Assembly: GCA_017529875.1 (NCBI GenBank)
Contig: JAFXNC010000028.1
Coordinates: forward strand, 31,001 to 95,000
Origin: Ruminococcus sp.
GTDB lineage: Bacteria > Bacillota > Clostridia > Oscillospirales > Ruminococcaceae
Length of the DNA stretch: 64,000 bases
Direction: 5' to 3'
Every line of letters begins with the position of its first letter. Positions within the stretch are counted from its first letter, which is position 1. The notes under the pieces are model-generated. The model was not told the origin of the DNA and ran no database searches. It saw nothing but the letters and a program-made list of their open reading frames with translations. Below, piece by piece: positions 51,914 to 59,162 of the stretch. A program made the translations under genes and the position numbers.

Positions 51914-53134
51914 ATGCCAGTGACTGACATACAAAAAATTCTGTTTAGGCTGCTGACCGAGATCGACGGCATCTGCCGCAGGCATGAGATAACCTACTTC
52001 CTGCACGAGAACACCGCTCTCGAAGCGGTACAGGGCAGCCGCATGGGCGAGGAACGCTGCAACGCCGAGGTGGCAATGAGCGTGCCGGAGCTGAAAAAGT
52101 TCATCAAGGCTTTCAGTGAGGAAAAGCCCGCTGACCGCAGCCTCGACAGCTGGCTCACCGACCCGAAATACGGGGAATTCGGCTGCCGCTACACCGCCGA
52201 GGACACGCTGTTTTTAGACCTGCCCAACTGCCACCACTACGGGCGATACGGCTTCGGCGTGACGGTGAACGTTCTCCGTGACGTACCGTCGAGCAAGCTG
52301 CGCTCCAAGGTGGAGACCGCCCGGGAGATAGGCTTTGAGATGAACTTTGCCGAGGGCAACCGCTCCACCGGCAGAAAGGCCGCCATAGCCGGCAAGCTGG
52401 TGAGAAAAAAGCTCTCCGCCGACGGCGGCGAGGGGTTCGCCAAAAAGATGTTCGAGGACTTCTGCCGCATCTATGACGTGCCGGATGCGGAGATATGCTT
52501 TACCAAGCACTTCCGCACGAGAAGATATCATTTCAGAAAAAGCTGGTTCTCGGAGCCGGTGATGACCACCTTAGAGGGGCATCAGTTCCCGGTGCCGCAG
52601 AAAGAGTACTTCACTTCCCTCTACGGCAAGGGCTACATGACCCGCAAGCTGCCGGGACGGAAGATGACCGGCTACATCGTATCGGACACGGCGATACCCT
52701 ACAAAGAGTATCTTGCGGCGCTGAAGGACTACGGTATGCCTCTGGAGCTATACATAAAGGAGCGGGAGCGCTACATCCGCAAGCAGACCGAGGGTCAGCC
52801 GAAGATGGACACCATCAAGCACTACTGGGATCTGCTGTTCCGCACCGGCGACCGGTTCGACCTCTATGAGCGGTATGCGCCGATCAAAGACGAGCTGCTC
52901 ACCCTGCGCCGGGAGGGACGCTTCGACGAGCTTACGGCGGAGCTGGCGCCTTACAGGGAGCTTTTGATGAAGAACTACAAGCTGGGTCTGGGGCTGAGCT
53001 TTGACCCGGATATACTGGAATGTATGCTGGAAATACTGTCCCGGGAGGGCAGCGGCGAGCTTGCCGCGCAGATCAGGGACATGATACCCCCGGAGCACAG
53101 GGGTCCGGCTGTGATAAAGGGTTATGACGAATGA
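51914..53134 (+). CDS. LicD-like protein lacking the catalytic motif (probable pseudoenzyme)
   Basis: 406 residues. The first 30 residues nearly repeat those of the preceding LicD (LLTEIDGICRRHEITYFL versus LLREIDDICRRHDITYYL), so they are tandem paralogues. Where the active copy has GG30-31 and W45-D46-D47-D48-D50, this one has E32-N33 and E47-R48-C49-N50-E52. All catalytic aspartates are lost, yet the frame and the rest of the fold are kept. The C-terminal part (YWDLLFRTGDRFDLYERYAP) is helical. Probably a scaffold or allosteric partner of the active LicD (inference). Confidence 0.8.
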   Translation: MPVTDIQKILFRLLTEIDGICRRHEITYFLHENTALEAVQGSRMGEERCNAEVAMSVPELKKFIKAFSEEKPADRSLDSWLTDPKYGEFGCRYTAEDTLFLDLPNCHHYGRYGFGVTVNVLRDVPSSKLRSKVETAREIGFEMNFAEGNRSTGRKAAIAGKLVRKKLSADGGEGFAKKMFEDFCRIYDVPDAEICFTKHFRTRRYHFRKSWFSEPVMTTLEGHQFPVPQKEYFTSLYGKGYMTRKLPGRKMTGYIVSDTAIPYKEYLAALKDYGMPLELYIKERERYIRKQTEGQPKMDTIKHYWDLLFRTGDRFDLYERYAPIKDELLTLRREGRFDELTAELAPYRELLMKNYKLGLGLSFDPDILECMLEILSREGSGELAAQIRDMIPPEHRGPAVIKGYDE

Positions 53135-53658
53135 ACAGAGTACTGACTGAAAAAGGGCGGGATGACGTCCGTTATATAATCACCCGGAAGACCGGCGGCG
53201 CTGCCGTGACGGTCAGGGAGGCTGTGCCTGTGAAAAAGGCGGGGCTGAAGCTGCTCATAGCGGCGGACAACGCCTCGGACAGCTGCCTGCGGCTGGTCAT
53301 CAAGGCCGTTGAGGCTGCGGCGGAGGAGGCGGAGCTTACTGCCTACTTCTGCACCGACCCCCTCACCGCCGAGAGCCTTTCCGCCAGGATAGAGCGCATC
53401 CAGCCCGCCGGGACATCCGTTTGTCTGCGCTCGGACAAGGCGCTTCGCACCGCCTTTGACGTGAGCGACACGGTACTGACGGTGCCGGAGGTGTCCCTGG
53501 GGGGATTCTTCACCCTGACCCCTGCGGGGAGCGTAAAGCTCTCAGGCAGGGAGCTGACCTACCCGGACAAGTCCGCACAGGCGCTCACGGAATGTACCCT
53601 GCCCGCCCTCACAGAGGCGCTGAAAGCACTTGCCGAAAGGAGTACCGCTCATGACTAA
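53131..53658 (+). CDS. Unknown protein of the glycopolymer cluster
   Basis: 175 residues. Starts at an ATGA overlap with the LicD-like gene and overlaps the start of the next gene by 8 bases, so tightly coupled translation. Alternating strands and helices (LKLLIAADNASDSCLRLVIK, ELTAYFCTDPLTAES, TVLTVPEVSLGGFF) suggest a small alpha/beta fold, perhaps half of a Rossmann glycosyltransferase-like domain. No known motif. Function unknown. Confidence 0.65.
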   Translation: MNRVLTEKGRDDVRYIITRKTGGAAVTVREAVPVKKAGLKLLIAADNASDSCLRLVIKAVEAAAEEAELTAYFCTDPLTAESLSARIERIQPAGTSVCLRSDKALRTAFDVSDTVLTVPEVSLGGFFTLTPAGSVKLSGRELTYPDKSAQALTECTLPALTEALKALAERSTAHD

Positions 53659-55600
53659 CGAGGAAAAGAAGCTCCACAGGATATGCTTTGCCAACGCCTG
53701 TATGCAGGAAAAGCCAGCCCCGGGGACGGTGTTCATATCTTCAAAGGGCATATTCAAGGGCGACAACGCTGCCCTGCTGCTGCGTGAGCTCTGCGAGCGG
53801 GGCTATGCGGAGCAGTACAGGTTCGTGGTGGCGGGAAACCTCAAGGACGAGGCATTTCACGCCTTCAAGGACAGCCTGCGGCAGTACGGCATCAGGTACA
53901 CCGCCTTTGATTCGGATGAGTACATCAAGGCGCTCTGCACCGCGGGGTATCTTATCTCCGACGGCGACCTGCCGGCATACTACATAAAGAGGGCTGAGCA
54001 GGTGCATCTGTGCCTCTTTGACCGCAAGGGACTGCTGTTCTCGGAGGAGGTCTCCCCGAAGATGCAGGAAAAGCTCATGACCAGTCTGAACCGGCTCATA
54101 CCTCAGACCAGCCTTATGCTCTGCGAGAACTCTGCGGCCTATGATATTATGGAGATGAAGCTTTTCGTGAGCAGCTTCTTCACCGGCAAGCTCATCAGAG
54201 CCGCTGAGCCCACCCATTTTATCACTGATGATACCGAGAAAAAGCCCTCCGGCAGTACCGCCAGGTACACACCGGAGGACATAGCAAAGCTTATGGCTAA
54301 GTACGCCCCGGCACCGGAGGAGGAAGAACCGGAGGAGTACGTTTGCGAGGCGCTGACCTCCGATGTGCCGGACAGAGAAACGTCTTACGCCAATATCGCG
54401 GGGGCGCTGTTCGGCGGGGAGAGCGAGTATTTCCGGTTCAAGCCCTCCAAGCGCCGGAAGATCGCCGTTGCGGCCTTCTTAGGCAGCGTCAACAGCGGCG
54501 TAATGGCGCTGAGAGAGCTTTGTGACCGCATAGACAGAGAGCAGTTCTGCGTGACGGTGTACGCCTTTGCCACGGCGCAGACCGCCTTTTGCCAGACCTT
54601 CGACCCCGACACCCGCATCATCGCCCGTGGGGAGTACACCCTTGCCATGAGCGACATGGAGATTCAGCTGGAGGCCAGCGAAGACCTCTCCGAGAAGATG
54701 CTGTGGAAGTACGAGATACTGCGATCCTACGGCTCGGACGACTTCGACACCCTGCTGATGTTCAACACAGTGAACCCCTTCCGGCACGCCTTTGCATGGC
54801 ACATGAAGGTCAACAGGCGCATCTTTGCCTGCCCCTCCGAGGGGGAGCTCTTCGGGGGCTATCCGGAGCCGGAGCAGCTTGAAAAGCGCATAAATACGGT
54901 CTTTGACACAGTGCTGCTGATGAAGGGCAGCGGCAGCAGGCTCAAAAGCTGCGCCCCCATGCCCATAGCTCTCAGCAGGCGGTGGGAAGACCTGCTCATG
55001 CAGGATATCCGACTCCTGACCTACAACGACAGCGAAGAGGACTGGATAGCGCTGATACCCACGGCTACCGCCCCGGCGGGCTGCACGCTGATATCCGAGC
55101 CGGAGGACGGCGGGGAGCTGGTCATGTGCTGGGCTGCCGATGCCGATGATGCGCAGAAGGTAATGACTGCTTTCGCGGAATGGTCTGCGGATAAAAAGGC
55201 TCATTTATTCCTTTGTGTACCCGAAGAGGGTGTTACAGACAGCGAAAACGTGACCGTTATCCCCGGCAAGGAGATACCCCTGATACTGATGAAGCTCTGC
55301 GACAGGTTCGTCTACCCCTACAAGGGCGGCTCGGGAATGAGCATCGCCGCAGCCCTCATGGGTACGGCGGCGGACACCTCCGCGCCCTCGGCAGACCTGA
55401 GCCTGCTGCTCAACGCGGTGAAGGCTGACAGCCTCTACTGCGGCTATGAGCCCGAAGCCCCCGCAGGTGCGCTCATCACCGGGACAGAGATATTCGACGT
55501 GAGCGAGCCCGATGCAGGTCTGTACGGGCAGCTGGATACTCAGGCGGCGGATGCCGTGAACAAACTCTTTACCCCCGAAAGGCAGGAGACTGATGACTAA
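53651..55600 (+). CDS. Degenerate paralogue of the TagF-GT4 fusion (probable pseudoenzyme)
   Basis: 649 residues from the ATG at 53651 (AAAGGAG upstream). Its order mirrors the 767-residue protein at 45052: GTVFISSKGIFKGDNAALLL matches the start of the TagF part, KIAVAAFLGSVNSGVMALRE the start of the GT part, and FDTLLMFNTVNPFRHAF the central block. But LNTWHGTPLK is replaced by LCLFDRKGLLF, the second-His half of the TagF domain is missing, and YEALGLTMLEADTLG is replaced by YKGGSGMSIAAALMG. An acidic linker (APEEEEPEEY) joins the halves. Likely non-catalytic, perhaps a platform for polymer assembly. Confidence 0.75.
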   Translation: MTNEEKKLHRICFANACMQEKPAPGTVFISSKGIFKGDNAALLLRELCERGYAEQYRFVVAGNLKDEAFHAFKDSLRQYGIRYTAFDSDEYIKALCTAGYLISDGDLPAYYIKRAEQVHLCLFDRKGLLFSEEVSPKMQEKLMTSLNRLIPQTSLMLCENSAAYDIMEMKLFVSSFFTGKLIRAAEPTHFITDDTEKKPSGSTARYTPEDIAKLMAKYAPAPEEEEPEEYVCEALTSDVPDRETSYANIAGALFGGESEYFRFKPSKRRKIAVAAFLGSVNSGVMALRELCDRIDREQFCVTVYAFATAQTAFCQTFDPDTRIIARGEYTLAMSDMEIQLEASEDLSEKMLWKYEILRSYGSDDFDTLLMFNTVNPFRHAFAWHMKVNRRIFACPSEGELFGGYPEPEQLEKRINTVFDTVLLMKGSGSRLKSCAPMPIALSRRWEDLLMQDIRLLTYNDSEEDWIALIPTATAPAGCTLISEPEDGGELVMCWAADADDAQKVMTAFAEWSADKKAHLFLCVPEEGVTDSENVTVIPGKEIPLILMKLCDRFVYPYKGGSGMSIAAALMGTAADTSAPSADLSLLLNAVKADSLYCGYEPEAPAGALITGTEIFDVSEPDAGLYGQLDTQAADAVNKLFTPERQETDD

Positions 55601-56375
55601 ATACATAGACGGCTTCAAGAAGTACCGCTTTCTGCTCAGGGAGCTGGTAAAGAAAGGCATAAAGCTGAAATACCGCCGCTCCTATCTGGGCATAATCTGG
55701 ACGCTGCTCGAACCGCTGCTGACAATGATGGTGCTGACGCTGGTATTTTCGACTTTCTATCAAAAAAAGGACAGAGCCTTCCCGGTGTATGTGCTGACCG
55801 GGAGACTGCTTTACAGCTTCTTCTCCAACGGCACCAAGACCGCCATGAAATCCATACGCGGTCACGCAGGCATGATAAAGAAGGTCTACGTTCCCAAGTA
55901 CATCTACCCGCTGTCCAGCGTGATATTCAACTTCATTATTTTCCTGATATCGCTGGTAGTACTGGTGGGCGTGTCGCTGGTACTGGGGGTATACCCCAAC
56001 TGGTGGACGCTGACGGCGATCTTCCCGCTGATGATACTGTTCCTGTTCACCCTGGGCGTGGGGATGATACTCTCCACGGTATCGGTGTTCTTCCGGGACG
56101 CTGAGTATTTGTGGGACGTGGCGCTGATGCTGATAATGTACACCTGCGCCATATTCTACGATGCGGAGAATATCGTGAAGAAAGGCAACGGCTGGGTGTT
56201 CAAGTGCAATCCCCTATATGCCATAATCAAGTGTTTCAGGGACGCAGTCTACGGCAGCTCCATGTTCGCGGAGCCCTTCTGGTTCATCATGCCGCTGTGC
56301 GTGAGCATCGTGACGGTGATAATAGGATTCGCGGTATTCAAGTGGAAGCAGGACAATTTCATCCTGCATATCTGA
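55593..56375 (+). CDS. ABC-2 type polysaccharide/teichoic acid export permease (TagG-like)
   Basis: 260 residues, six membrane helices. N-terminal LLRELVKKGIKLKYRRSYLG and IIWTLLEPLLTMMVL are the standard motif of TagG/Wzm permeases. Overlaps the preceding gene by 8 bases and has AGGAG before its ATG. Forms the membrane channel with the ATPase encoded next, exporting the finished lipid-linked polymer. Confidence 0.94.
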   Translation: MTKYIDGFKKYRFLLRELVKKGIKLKYRRSYLGIIWTLLEPLLTMMVLTLVFSTFYQKKDRAFPVYVLTGRLLYSFFSNGTKTAMKSIRGHAGMIKKVYVPKYIYPLSSVIFNFIIFLISLVVLVGVSLVLGVYPNWWTLTAIFPLMILFLFTLGVGMILSTVSVFFRDAEYLWDVALMLIMYTCAIFYDAENIVKKGNGWVFKCNPLYAIIKCFRDAVYGSSMFAEPFWFIMPLCVSIVTVIIGFAVFKWKQDNFILHI

Positions 56376-56393
56376 TAACGGAAGGACGTATTT

Positions 56394-57134
56394 ATGCCTA
56401 ACTACGCGATAGAAGTAAACGACGTATCCATGAAGTTCAACCTGAGTAAGGAAAAGGTGGACTCCATCAAGGAGTACATGATAAAGTTTTTGAAACGGCA
56501 GATCAAGTACAACGAGTTCTGGGCGCTGAAAAACGTGAGCTTCAAGGTGGAAAAGGGCGACCGTGTGGGCGTACTGGGGCTCAACGGTGCCGGAAAAAGC
56601 ACCCTGCTGAAGATCATCGCGGGGGTGTTCAAGCCCACCGAGGGCAAGGTCATCAAGCACGGCAGGCTGGTGCCGCTCTTAGAGCTGGGGGCGGGCTTTG
56701 ACTCGCAGTACACCGGGCGAGAGAACATCTATCTCTACGGCTCGGTGCTGGGGTACTCGAAGCAGTTCGTGCAGGAGCGGTTCGACGAGATCGTGAAGTT
56801 CGCGGAGCTGGAGGAATTCATCGACGTGCCGATAAAGAACTACTCCTCGGGTATGCGCTCGCGGCTGGGTTTTTCCATAGCTACTCAGGTAGACCCGGAC
56901 ATACTGATCCTTGACGAGGTACTGTCGGTGGGGGACGCCAAGTTCAAGAAGAAGTCGGAAAAGAAGGTCATGGGGATGTTCGACTCCGGCGTGACGGTGC
57001 TGTTTGTTTCCCACTCGCTGGCGCAGGTGCGCCGCCTCTGCAACAAGGCCATAATCCTGGAGAAGGGGCGGCTGATAGCCGCCGGAGACATCGACGAGGT
57101 GTCGGCTAAGTATGAGGAAATAATATCCAATTGA
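56394..57134 (+). CDS. ABC transporter ATP-binding protein (TagH-like)
   Basis: 246 residues. Walker [13 protein letters not shown] at about residue 62, signature [12 protein letters not shown], Walker [14 protein letters not shown]-loop [21 protein letters not shown] is typical of polysaccharide exporters of the Wzt/TagH type. It lacks the extra C-terminal carbohydrate-binding or SH3 domain of some homologues. Last gene of the cluster, followed by a strong terminator. Confidence 0.94.
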   Translation: MPNYAIEVNDVSMKFNLSKEKVDSIKEYMIKFLKRQIKYNEFWALKNVSFKVEKGDRVGVLGLNGAGKSTLLKIIAGVFKPTEGKVIKHGRLVPLLELGAGFDSQYTGRENIYLYGSVLGYSKQFVQERFDEIVKFAELEEFIDVPIKNYSSGMRSRLGFSIATQVDPDILILDEVLSVGDAKFKKKSEKKVMGMFDSGVTVLFVSHSLAQVRRLCNKAIILEKGRLIAAGDIDEVSAKYEEIISN

Positions 57135-57151
57135 ATAAGCAGACAGCAAAA

Positions 57152-57186
57152 AGCCCGCGGATCGTTTCGTGATCCGCGGGCTCTTT
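57152..57186. terminator. Bidirectional terminator
   Basis: Twelve-base stem AGCCCGCGGATC / GATCCGCGGGCT (57152-57163, 57171-57182). CTTTTAAG follows on plus, and TTTTTGCTGT on minus, so it serves both the tagH-like gene and the anti-sigma gene facing it. Confidence 0.9.
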
Positions 57187-57194
57187 TAAGCTGT

Positions 57195-58490
57195 TCAGCT
57201 TTCGGTCTGTCTGTGATCTATTCCGATGTACGAACTTACACCGTAGGCGTAGGGTTGGTTTTCATTAGCTCTGGCAGAATGCTCTGCGGTGTTGAACATC
57301 GCAACGATGTTGAAGCTCGTGATCTGGTCGGCGGCGAACTTGGTGTATACCTCGTTCAAGTCCACGGTGTAGCCGTCAGCGACACAGCTTATCTCAAAGC
57401 TGTGAGCCGGGCCGTTGCTCTTGACGCCCCAGGCTTCCTCGGTGCCCACATACACCGAAACAAAGCCCTCTGTGATCTCGGTGCCCCGGGCGGTGAGGTT
57501 CGAGAAGCGAAGGACCGGCTTGCCCTGCGAGAAGTCCACGGTGTAGTCAAAGCTTATCTTGCCGTCCGCGGATACCGCAGTATAGGTGTTGGAGCCGTTC
57601 TCGTTCCGGAACTCCGCCTTGTCCCTGACGATGCTGTCGGAGATCTCGCAGGTCATCCATTCGGGAGCAAGGAGCTTTTCGCCGTCCCACATCGGATACC
57701 TTCCGTCCGGTGAGGTCACTTTGTAAAGATAGTCAATTACGACCTCGGGATCGTCGGGAGCGTATCTGTGGATATTCACATAAGCGCTGCCGTCGATAAC
57801 GGCATACTCGGCGTAGCCTTCGGCAGAATGATCCTCGCTTTTTTCTTCAACGGTCTCCGAATTGAACTGCACATGAATGCTGCTCATATTTGTTGAATAG
57901 AAACGCTCGATCACTGCGGGGTCTATCGTGGACTCGCCGGTGTTGGTCCTTGTGCCGAGGAATTCGATATCGTCGGCATTGGCAAAGAACTCCGATATCT
58001 CCTTCGAGGCTCTCTCCCCGCTTGCCGGCAGACCGTAAAAGTCCTCCGAGAACCAGTACAGCTTTTCCGCACAAGCGCGGTTCTGACCGTTTTCATAGGT
58101 ACTCGTGACGGTGCGGTAGCTCCGGGGCTGCGAGATCACAAGGTTCCAGAACTTGCTGTAAACGCCCAGGTCCTCAGTCTCAGGCGTGATCTCCGCCTCC
58201 GAGATGACCTCATCCAGCTCGATGCTGTCCACAGGCTCGGCGGCTGCGATGCACTCGGGTGCTGATGCTGCGGGGGCAGTTTCCACTTTGCTGCCCGAGC
58301 GTACTGCGAAGAACACTCCCGCGCCTATGGCGATAGCCGCCGCAGCCGCAACTGCGATATACTTCCCTGCCGAGGTCTTCACATAGCCGTATCTTTTTGC
58401 TTTCGCCACATCCTCCGCAGAGAGCTCTGCGGGGTCGGTGAGATTTTGTTTCATAGCCATTTTGTATAACTCCTTTTCAGTCATAGTCAT
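57195..58490 (-). CDS. Probable anti-sigma factor, single-pass membrane protein
   Basis: 431 residues. Cytoplasmic N-terminus of about 40 residues, one membrane helix (YIAVAAAAAIAIGAGVFFAV, about residues 44-63), then an extracytoplasmic domain of about 365 residues. Overlaps the upstream ECF sigma gene by 4 bases (ATGA). The outer domain is unrelated by eye to that of the anti-sigma at 30085, so it probably senses a different signal. Confidence 0.75.
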   Translation of the reverse strand: MTMTEKELYKMAMKQNLTDPAELSAEDVAKAKRYGYVKTSAGKYIAVAAAAAIAIGAGVFFAVRSGSKVETAPAASAPECIAAAEPVDSIELDEVISEAEITPETEDLGVYSKFWNLVISQPRSYRTVTSTYENGQNRACAEKLYWFSEDFYGLPASGERASKEISEFFANADDIEFLGTRTNTGESTIDPAVIERFYSTNMSSIHVQFNSETVEEKSEDHSAEGYAEYAVIDGSAYVNIHRYAPDDPEVVIDYLYKVTSPDGRYPMWDGEKLLAPEWMTCEISDSIVRDKAEFRNENGSNTYTAVSADGKISFDYTVDFSQGKPVLRFSNLTARGTEITEGFVSVYVGTEEAWGVKSNGPAHSFEISCVADGYTVDLNEVYTKFAADQITSFNIVAMFNTAEHSARANENQPYAYGVSSYIGIDHRQTES

Positions 58491-59020
58491 TCCCTCCCTC
58501 GGAATTTTCGTCTGATCTGCCGAACTGCCTTGTAGAGCAGCGCGGTGGTCTTGCTTTCGCTGATGCCCAGCACGGAGGCGGTCTCCGGCAGGCTCAGCCC
58601 CTGAAAATAGTGCAGATAGAATATCCTCTGTACCCCGGACGGCAGCGCACAGATGCTTTCAAAGACCTCCGAGAGCAGTTCCCTGTCCGCCACAAGACCC
58701 TCGATATCGGTGTCGTCGCCGATGTCAACGGCCTCGCCGGACTCTGTTCCCGCACTCAGGCTGATGCGCGCTCTCAGCCGCTGCGCGGCGGTGTACCAGT
58801 GGGAAAGGCAGTGCTTTGCGGTGCCGATGACGAAGGCCTCCGGGTCACGGATCTCACGGCCTTCCTTCACCGCATCCAGCACCCGCAGGTAGGTCTCCTG
58901 GTAAATGTCCTCGATGTCGGTGATGTTCAGGCACTTGGAGGAAATGAACCTGAGTGCGCTCTGCCGGGTAGCCTCATAGATGCGGGCAAAGTCGCCGGCG
59001 TTGTCGCTCTGTTCTCCCAC
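58487..59020 (-). CDS. ECF-type RNA polymerase sigma factor
   Basis: 177 residues from the GTG at 59020, which has GGAGG at 8 bases; the GTG at 59029 overlaps that site. Region 2 (NITDIEDIYQETYLRVLDAV) and region 4 (LSLPETASVLGISESKTTAL) are clear. Lies upstream of its anti-sigma and next to the GH9 cellulase gene, which ends 143 bases beyond. No -35/-10 pair of the housekeeping type is obvious, so it may control itself. Confidence 0.9.
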   Translation of the reverse strand: MGEQSDNAGDFARIYEATRQSALRFISSKCLNITDIEDIYQETYLRVLDAVKEGREIRDPEAFVIGTAKHCLSHWYTAAQRLRARISLSAGTESGEAVDIGDDTDIEGLVADRELLSEVFESICALPSGVQRIFYLHYFQGLSLPETASVLGISESKTTALLYKAVRQIRRKFRGRE

Positions 59021-59117
59021 TGATCTCACCTCCGTCCTTTCACCTACGTAGTGGGATTTCTGAAAAGAAACTTGTTAAACGATTATGAACTTTATGTAAA
59101 CTAAGCAAAAACTGCAT

Positions 59118-59157
59118 CCTGCAAAAATGCACAGTCACCGAACCGTGGCTGTGCATT
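59118..59157 (-). terminator. Terminator of the GH9 gene
   Basis: Minus strand AATGCACAG...CTGTGCATT extended stem (59157-59145 with 59138-59126) followed by TTTTTGC. Confidence 0.85.
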
Positions 59158-59162
59158 GTTTG

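Noticed and set aside
42485..57134. Glycopolymer cluster read as a recent foreign island
   Set aside because: No integrase, transposase, tRNA gene or direct repeat ends were seen, and base composition looks like the surroundings; only a GC-rich repeat lies beside its promoter.
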